Program-made: the position numbers and the translations under genes
The notes under the pieces: generated by a model
Database searches by the model: none
The model's input: only the letters and a program-made list of their open reading frames with translations
Told to the model about the DNA's origin: nothing
Shown: piece by piece, positions 58,546 through 64,000 of the stretch
Layout of the letters: every line of letters starts with the position of its first letter
Numbering within the stretch: position 1 is the stretch's first letter
Assembly (NCBI RefSeq): GCF_018100805.1
Contig: NZ_JAGJEA010000008.1
Location: 1 to 64,000, forward strand
Origin: Aquimarina sp. MMG016
GTDB lineage: Bacteria > Bacteroidota > Bacteroidia > Flavobacteriales > Flavobacteriaceae
Direction of reading: 5' to 3'
DNA: 64,000 nucleotides

Positions 58546-59289
58546 CTAGCCTTCGTGTTTAGTATCGTCTTCTTTATAGTTATAAATAACTTTTACCTCT
58601 TCAATTTCAACATCCTCTTCAGGAATTCGCTCTATAAAATTACCATTCTCATCAAAATGTTTTAAAAACTCATCTTCTTCTTCATTATAATCAGGTGATT
58701 CCCAAATATATCTTTTAGGCTTCGCTACTCCCCTTCTGATCAGAAGCGCTAACAAAGTTCCTGTTATCAAGCCAGAAAGATGACCTTCCCACGATATTTT
58801 TGGATCTATAGGAGCAATATACCATATCATACTTCCGTAGATAAAAACCACAATAAAAGAAACTGCAATCAATCTAAAATGTTTAGCCAATATTCCTTTA
58901 AAAAATAAAAATCCAAATAACATATAAATAACCCCACTAGCACCAATATGATTCGCTGGTCTTCCTATTAACCAAGTCAAAAAACCAGTCATAAACACTC
59001 CAATAAGTAAAACTTTCCAGGCATTATTTTGATAAAAAAAGAAAAGTGAGGCGGATAAGATAAGTAACGGCAAAGTATTATGCCACAAATGAGACATATC
59101 TGAATGTATAAAAGGAGAAAACAATATTCCTCTTAAACCAACAATACTTCGAGGAGACACTCCGAAATGATTAAAATCAAAACCAAAACGAATTTCAAAC
59201 CAAAAAACGATCCATATCGCCAAAACAAATAATAAAGGGTATGCAACAACACCTGTATTAAAGCTAAAATAATCCTTCTCTTTTGTCAT
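58546..59289 (-). CDS. Rhomboid-family intramembrane serine protease
   Basis: This 247-residue protein starts at ATG 59289 (MTKEKDYF); a TTG two codons upstream is rejected. About six membrane helices. The active site is visible: HSDMSHLWHN in loop/TM2, the nucleophile Ser in HIGASGVIYMLFG and the His in WEGHLSGLITG. The cytoplasmic tail (about 190-247) is acidic (EEEDEFLKHFDENGNF). The substrate is unknown. It is divergent from rarA. Confidence 0.93.
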   Translation of the reverse strand: MTKEKDYFSFNTGVVAYPLLFVLAIWIVFWFEIRFGFDFNHFGVSPRSIVGLRGILFSPFIHSDMSHLWHNTLPLLILSASLFFFYQNNAWKVLLIGVFMTGFLTWLIGRPANHIGASGVIYMLFGFLFFKGILAKHFRLIAVSFIVVFIYGSMIWYIAPIDPKISWEGHLSGLITGTLLALLIRRGVAKPKRYIWESPDYNEEEDEFLKHFDENGNFIERIPEEDVEIEEVKVIYNYKEDDTKHEG

Positions 59290-59416
59290 AACCAATGATA
59301 ATCAAAAAACCCTCCAAAAATAAAATGCTGTTAGATTGTCAGTATTCTTAGAAATATCAATAAAAAAATTAAAACTTTATAACATATTACCTTTACCACT
59401 TTGTAAATTTACAATT

Positions 59417-60694
59417 ATGAATGAACCACTTGCAGAGCGAATACGACCGAAATCTTTATCAGCTTATCTTAGTCAAGAACATTTAGTGGGTAATGACGGT
59501 TCTCTGACTCATCAAATTACGAAAGGAATTATACCATCTTTAATATTATGGGGACCTCCTGGAGTAGGTAAGACCACTTTGGCCAATATCATAGCCAATG
59601 AATCAGGTAGACCTTTTTATACTCTAAGTGCAATTAATAGTGGAGTAAAAGAAGTTAGAGACGTTATAGAGAAAGCAAAACAAAGTGGAGGTTTATTTAC
59701 TACTAAAAACCCTATACTATTCATTGATGAAATCCATCGTTTTAGTAAGTCTCAACAAGACTCTCTATTAGGAGCTGTCGAAAAGGGGTGGATAACACTC
59801 ATTGGAGCAACCACAGAAAATCCAAGTTTTGAAGTTATCCCTGCATTATTATCTCGTTGTCAAGTATATGTTCTTAATGCCTTTGGAAAAGAAGAATTAG
59901 AGGCTTTGTTACAAAGAGCAATGAAAGAGGATGAATATTTAAAGTCTAGAGATATTCAACTTAAAGAAACTGAATCTTTATTGAGGCTAAGTGGTGGAGA
60001 TGCTAGAAAATTGCTTAATATTTTTGAGTTAATAGTTTCTAGTCAAGATCAAGATCCTATAGTGTTGACTAATGATTTGGTTACGAAATTAGTACAACAA
60101 AATACAGTTAGATACGATAAAACCGGTGAGCAGCATTATGATATCATATCTGCTTTTATAAAATCAGTGAGAGGTAGTGATCCTAATGCAGCAGTTTATT
60201 GGTTAGCGCGAATGATTGAAGGAGGTGAGGATCTTAAGTTTATCGCCCGTCGAATGATTATTTTAGCTTCAGAAGATATCGGAAATGCTAATCCTACTGC
60301 TCTTATTATGGCTAACAATACTTTTCAGGCTGTGACCACTATAGGATATCCAGAATCAAGGATTATATTAAGTCAATGTGCTGTATATTTAGCTACTTCT
60401 CCAAAAAGTAATGCATCCTATATGGCGATTAACAAAGCCCAACAATTGGTGAAACAAACTGGTGACTTATCCATTCCGTTACATATTAGAAATGCTCCAA
60501 CTAAACTAATGAAAGAGTTAGGCTATGGCGAAGACTATAAGTATGCTCATAATCATCAAAACAACTTCGTAGAACAAGAATTTCTTCCAGAAGAGATTGC
60601 TAATACAAAGTTATATGAGCCCGGTAATAATAGTCGTGAAAATGCTTTAAGAGAATTTCTTAAATCACGTTGGAAAGATAAATATGATTACTAG
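59417..60694 (+). CDS. rarA: Replication-associated recombination protein RarA (MgsA)
   Basis: This 425-residue AAA+ ATPase acts at stalled replication forks. Start is ATG 59417 ([20 protein letters not shown]); a TTG at 59336 adds an implausible leader. Marks: Walker [17 protein letters not shown], Walker [11 protein letters not shown], sensor 1 [13 protein letters not shown], sensor 2 [15 protein letters not shown], and the C-terminal tetramerisation domain ([30 protein letters not shown]). Normal length. It abuts the convergent gene ending at 60699. Confidence 0.97.
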   Translation: MNEPLAERIRPKSLSAYLSQEHLVGNDGSLTHQITKGIIPSLILWGPPGVGKTTLANIIANESGRPFYTLSAINSGVKEVRDVIEKAKQSGGLFTTKNPILFIDEIHRFSKSQQDSLLGAVEKGWITLIGATTENPSFEVIPALLSRCQVYVLNAFGKEELEALLQRAMKEDEYLKSRDIQLKETESLLRLSGGDARKLLNIFELIVSSQDQDPIVLTNDLVTKLVQQNTVRYDKTGEQHYDIISAFIKSVRGSDPNAAVYWLARMIEGGEDLKFIARRMIILASEDIGNANPTALIMANNTFQAVTTIGYPESRIILSQCAVYLATSPKSNASYMAINKAQQLVKQTGDLSIPLHIRNAPTKLMKELGYGEDYKYAHNHQNNFVEQEFLPEEIANTKLYEPGNNSRENALREFLKSRWKDKYDY

Positions 60695-60698
60695 CTAT

Positions 60699-61526
60699 TT
60701 ATTGTCTCGCAAAGGTATCCGTAATTAATTTTTCAGTTACAGGATTTATTCGCTCTAAAATAAAATTACCATAAGAGTCAAACAAACCGTTCCCGCTTAA
60801 CTCACCAGCTTTAACTATATAGTTATTCCCATGATTTGACTTATAAGCTTTGCCAATTTTAACTAATTGACCTTCTTCTCTCCTTTGCAATTCATATCCA
60901 TATTCTTTTTTATGAAAAGTATAGCTAACATCATTAAAAATGTAAGAACCAGAGTTAGGGTTTGAGGCTGGAGCCTCAGAGATAACTGACTTTTTTGTTT
61001 TTCTAGGCTTTGCTGGTTTTTCTTCTTTGGCATCTTTTTTATCCACCTTTACAGGAGATTCGATAACTACCTTATTTTCCAGTTCACTTGCTGCTTCAGA
61101 GTATTTATAATTGAGTTTTTGAATACTCTTAAAAGCATCTCTAAGCGCTTCTTGATATGCTCTCTTAAATTCCTTTTCCCTACTCTTACCTTCAGATGAA
61201 CTAAAAACTATTGCTCCATTACAGTTCCTTAACTCCACAACGAGTTTAGTTGAAAAAAGTCCAGAACCTTTCTTTACATCAGCTCTTAAACCTAAGCATC
61301 CATTATTTATTAAATCATTTGGCTTCTCATCATTTTGTAAAAAAGCATTAAATCCATATTTATTAAATAAGAATTTAGTCAATGAATTTAGTTGATATTT
61401 ATCTTTTCCCTCAAAAAAATCATATTCCTCAGCAACAACAACATATTTATAATCATTAATACTTTTCTGACCATAAAAACTAATCGAACAAAAAACAACA
61501 ACCCCTAAAATTAAAATATGCTTCAT
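60699..61526 (-). CDS. Exported protein of unknown function
   Basis: This 275-residue protein has a signal peptide (VVVFCSISFYGQ). I recognise no named family. The N-terminal part (about 20-145) has DYKYVVVAEEYDFFEGKDKY and ends in EFKRAYQEALRDAFKSI; it is followed by a Lys/Glu-rich linker (about 155-190) and a C-terminal domain about 200-275 with two repeats of the kind YxFHKKEYGYELxRR and GNGLFDSYGNFILERI. It is last in a three-gene cluster (63526 to 60699), three bases after the DUF5723 gene. Confidence 0.85.
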   Translation of the reverse strand: MKHILILGVVVFCSISFYGQKSINDYKYVVVAEEYDFFEGKDKYQLNSLTKFLFNKYGFNAFLQNDEKPNDLINNGCLGLRADVKKGSGLFSTKLVVELRNCNGAIVFSSSEGKSREKEFKRAYQEALRDAFKSIQKLNYKYSEAASELENKVVIESPVKVDKKDAKEEKPAKPRKTKKSVISEAPASNPNSGSYIFNDVSYTFHKKEYGYELQRREEGQLVKIGKAYKSNHGNNYIVKAGELSGNGLFDSYGNFILERINPVTEKLITDTFARQ

Positions 61527-61529
61527 ATA

Positions 61530-62933
61530 TTACATTATATAATTAAATCCAAACTGAACTGAAACTCCTCTGGCCTTTGCCAAATTAGAGTATTCTAAAA
61601 GATTATTTCCAGAAATATAGAAATTAATTTTATCAATATGGGTAGATAATAAAAATCCTATGTTTTTATAGGAAAAGTCATCAATGGTATAGGTAACCTT
61701 AGTTCTTAAAAAACTAAACCATCGCTTGTAATAAAACAAAGAAGCTGCATATTGAGGTCTTTTAGGCCTAAACTGAGTAAATACTTGTAATCCTATTCCA
61801 TCCAGATAAGGAGGATCCTCTCCTTCGAAGCAATAATTACAGGTACCATCATCATATCGGTTAAAAGAATATTTTATAGATCCGTTTAATTTTAGTGGGC
61901 GCATAGCCGCATAAGCAGTACTCAATGTATCTATAGGTATCGCTTCTTCTAATTCATCCAGCACATCTTGACCTTCACTTCCGGTAGTGATTGGTGTCTG
62001 TATACCATCAAAAGCAAAGCTCCCTCTGGCGCGATATGTCTCAACATCTTTGGTATAAAAAATCATTCCCAGATCAGTAGCACTACCCGTTATTGTCCAT
62101 TGATCTTCTAATTGATATGTAAATCCTAAATCTACACCTAACCCCAGATTACCACCTAACAAAGCTCTTCCAATAAACTTATTTTTCACTTGTCTCGCTC
62201 CATCAGAAGTATCTTCGGATTCTATTTCACGCAAAGAAGCATATCCAGAGGTTTTTACAGTTACATTAGCATTATTTATTATATGTTGATAAATATTATT
62301 ACCATTAGGAGTCTCTATTGTTGTAAAAGTTCCACTATTTTTAGTACTTCTAAAATTTATAATACTAGAATACAGCTTAGCTCTAGCACCAAAAGTTAGT
62401 TTTTTACTTACTTTTTTATTATATCCAAAATGATATACTGTAAGAAGTTCTCCTGTCAAACTTATATTTGAAAACCTAAAAGGGCGATTGATAAAATCTT
62501 GATTTCCCTGGTAAGCTAGTACTGCAAAATCTTTTGGAAAATAACTTATCAAATCTAACTCTTCATACAATCCCCCTGAGTAGTATATTTTTTCATTTTT
62601 CTTACTTTTCCAACCAAAATTAAGAATCTCTAATTGCTGAGTTAATGTTACATAATCATTACTCCCCAGATTATTAAGCGTAGTTTCTATTTTATCGTTT
62701 ATGCTTCTGCCATCATCTGCAAAAACATCATAAACTGAGGCTCCTTTAAATCCAGCATTAACGTGAATCTGTGATAAAACAGGTATCCCAACGTGATATT
62801 CAAAATCAACATCGGCTCCCGGGTTAAGCATTAACGACTGCGGAAGTTCTATAAAATCATATAATACTTCCTTGTTCTGAGCATACATCGAGCATCCCCA
62901 TAAACTTATACATAAGTAAATAAAGATTCTCAT
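61530..62933 (-). CDS. DUF5723 family outer-membrane protein
   Basis: This 467-residue protein has a signal peptide ending CSMYAQ. The mature part has the family's marks: LPQSLMLNPGADVDFEYHVG, IPVLSQIHVNAGFKG, a beta-barrel-like series of alternating segments such as KLTFGARAKLYSSIINF and LGLGVDLGFTYQLEDQWTIT, and the closing FYISGNNLLEYSNLAKARGV. Such proteins resemble FadL/PorV-type barrels; transport or surface anchoring is inferred. Its ATG overlaps the stop of the upstream lipoprotein gene by four bases. Confidence 0.87.
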   Translation of the reverse strand: MRIFIYLCISLWGCSMYAQNKEVLYDFIELPQSLMLNPGADVDFEYHVGIPVLSQIHVNAGFKGASVYDVFADDGRSINDKIETTLNNLGSNDYVTLTQQLEILNFGWKSKKNEKIYYSGGLYEELDLISYFPKDFAVLAYQGNQDFINRPFRFSNISLTGELLTVYHFGYNKKVSKKLTFGARAKLYSSIINFRSTKNSGTFTTIETPNGNNIYQHIINNANVTVKTSGYASLREIESEDTSDGARQVKNKFIGRALLGGNLGLGVDLGFTYQLEDQWTITGSATDLGMIFYTKDVETYRARGSFAFDGIQTPITTGSEGQDVLDELEEAIPIDTLSTAYAAMRPLKLNGSIKYSFNRYDDGTCNYCFEGEDPPYLDGIGLQVFTQFRPKRPQYAASLFYYKRWFSFLRTKVTYTIDDFSYKNIGFLLSTHIDKINFYISGNNLLEYSNLAKARGVSVQFGFNYIM

Positions 62934-63526
62934 AACTCGTAATTAATATAATACGTTGCTTTTGATCTTAAATCTATAACTCCCCTCAAATTTGTATTTA
63001 ACGGAGGGGCTGGAATTAAAATCTCAGTGTATACTCTTCGAGCATTTGCTAATTCAACAAGTGTAGGATTATCCAAAACTATTGGGTTTGGATTTGAAAA
63101 CGAAACCACAGGTGCTGTCCCTGCTCCCATTCCCGCAGCTACAGGAACGTTATAAAGTTCACCAATAGCGGTTCCATCTGCCGTTAGAAACTGAAATACA
63201 ATACTAAAGTCTCTCTCAATAGTGTTACGAACTTCTATAGTTAATTCTACCCTGTCTAAATTTTCGATAGCAAAATCTGTACTGGTAAGGTCATAATTTA
63301 TCGTATCTCTTAAACGTTCTACAGGAATAGTAAACTCCGTATCGGGAGGTAAACCATCAGGAATAAATTCCTCGATATCAAATTGCGAATAAATAAAGTC
63401 GGCTTCAAACACTGGAGTAAGAACCGCATCATCAAGTTGATTAAAATCAACATCTTTTACACATGAAACAGTTAAAAATACTGTACACGCGAAAAGCATA
63501 AATGCATAGCTTTTCATAGTCTTCAT
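62930..63526 (-). CDS. Lipoprotein of unknown function
   Basis: This 198-residue protein has a lipoprotein signal (FLTVSC, Cys22, then VKDVDF). The mature part looks all-beta (VELTIEVRNTIERDFSIVFQ, PIVLDNPTLVELANARRVYT). I recognise no named family. It is translationally coupled to the DUF5723 barrel gene (ATGA overlap) and may be its periplasmic or surface partner. The start at ATG 63526 precedes a second Met at residue 4. Confidence 0.82.
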   Translation of the reverse strand: MKTMKSYAFMLFACTVFLTVSCVKDVDFNQLDDAVLTPVFEADFIYSQFDIEEFIPDGLPPDTEFTIPVERLRDTINYDLTSTDFAIENLDRVELTIEVRNTIERDFSIVFQFLTADGTAIGELYNVPVAAGMGAGTAPVVSFSNPNPIVLDNPTLVELANARRVYTEILIPAPPLNTNLRGVIDLRSKATYYINYEL

Positions 63527-63573
63527 CTTGGGGGTAGATTAAAGTAATAACGAAAATATACAAATTATTATTA

Positions 63574-64000
63574 CTATAAATACATTTTTATGTGTTTTAA
63601 TTCTGAAACCTGTATAAAATCAGCAGGTAATTTTTCTTTATGATAGTTAAAACATATTGTTTTGATTCCCAAAGCTTCAGCACCCAAAATATCGGCTTCA
63701 TAGTTATCCCCTATCATCAAACTATTCTCAATTTTCGCACCAGAAGTTTGTATGGCATGTTCGAAAATAATTGGGTTTGGTTTTTTGACCCCGACATCTT
63801 CACTATTAGTAACGGTTGTAAAATAATTTTTAATCCCCGAATTTGATAACTTGTGATTTTGGACCTCTCTAAAACCATTAGTAATAATATGAAGTTTATA
63901 CTTAGGCTTTAGATAATCTAACAGTTCTTTTGTACCTGAAATAAGGTAATTATTTAATGGAAGGAAAGCTATATAGTCATCAGAAAGGTGATCAATGGTT
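63574..64000 (-). CDS. YjjG-family HAD hydrolase (noncanonical pyrimidine nucleotidase), partial
   Basis: The frame runs from the window edge to a TAG at 63574-63576; the N-terminus and start lie outside. The visible 142 residues have HAD motif II in LHIITNGFREVQ, motif III in VGVKKPNPIIFEHA and motif IV in SLMIGDNYEADILGA. This set fits the YjjG house-cleaning nucleotidase group. The substrate assignment rests on family resemblance of the C-terminal half only. Confidence 0.85.
   Translation of the reverse strand, partial: TIDHLSDDYIAFLPLNNYLISGTKELLDYLKPKYKLHIITNGFREVQNHKLSNSGIKNYFTTVTNSEDVGVKKPNPIIFEHAIQTSGAKIENSLMIGDNYEADILGAEALGIKTICFNYHKEKLPADFIQVSELKHIKMYL

Overview
The window is chromosomal DNA from a member of the Bacteroidota, most likely a marine Flavobacteriaceae (Aquimarina-like by general impression; species not determined). 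The evidence is low G+C, lipoproteins with Bacteroidota-type Cys-acidic N-termini, two SusC/SusD pairs, an ECF sigma/FecR/TonB-transducer cassette, DUF5723 and FAS1 lipoproteins, a zinc-less L36, and promoters that fit TTG-N17-23-TAnnTTTG. I see no tRNA, rRNA, CRISPR array, prophage or insertion sequence.

Layout. 1-3.0 kb: two FAS1 (fasciclin) lipoproteins on the minus strand, the first cut by the window edge. 3.2-8.0 kb: a lipoprotein made of two Cys-bounded repeats, divergent from an ECF sigma factor, FecR anti-sigma factor and STN-containing TonB transducer. 8-16.4 kb: GNAT acetyltransferase, TPR histidine kinase, argS, an unknown gene coupled to a GH53 endo-galactanase, a Rossmann/DUF2867 protein and a CpcT/CpeT-like lipoprotein. 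16.4-23.0 kb (minus): Rrf2 regulator, two adjacent arginine-deiminase-fold enzymes, gltA, eno, carA. 23.1-40.3 kb (minus): one uninterrupted str-S10-spc-alpha ribosomal cluster from rpsL to rplQ, 32 genes including fusA, secY, infA and rpoA. 40.5-42.2 kb: an Omp85-like protein starting with TTG. 42.3-57.7 kb: two SusC/SusD pairs flanking a CUB-like lipoprotein, a large Ca-loop (FG-GAP/ASPIC-UnbV) lipoprotein and an unknown exported protein. 57.8-64 kb: rlmB, rhomboid protease, rarA, a three-gene envelope cluster and a partial YjjG-type HAD phosphatase.

How the genes work together. The ribosomal cluster has two excellent promoters, one before rpsL and one between infA and rpmJ, so the alpha-operon part can be transcribed separately. 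A third regulatory spot lies between rpsJ and rplC, with a hairpin/T-run and five heptamer repeats, and a long hairpin fills the rpoA-rplQ gap. The outer-membrane genes describe a cell investing in surface uptake: a sigma-regulated TonB transducer and two SusCD transporters whose susC promoters and leaders share an element. No carbohydrate-active enzyme lies beside the SusCD pairs, so their substrate cannot be read from this window. Several annotated starts differ from the longest open frame; reasons are given in each entry. I found no clearly new multi-gene system. The best leads are the Cys-bounded duplicated lipoprotein opposite the sigma factor, the GAATTNN array, the rpoA-rplQ hairpin and the shared susC leader.
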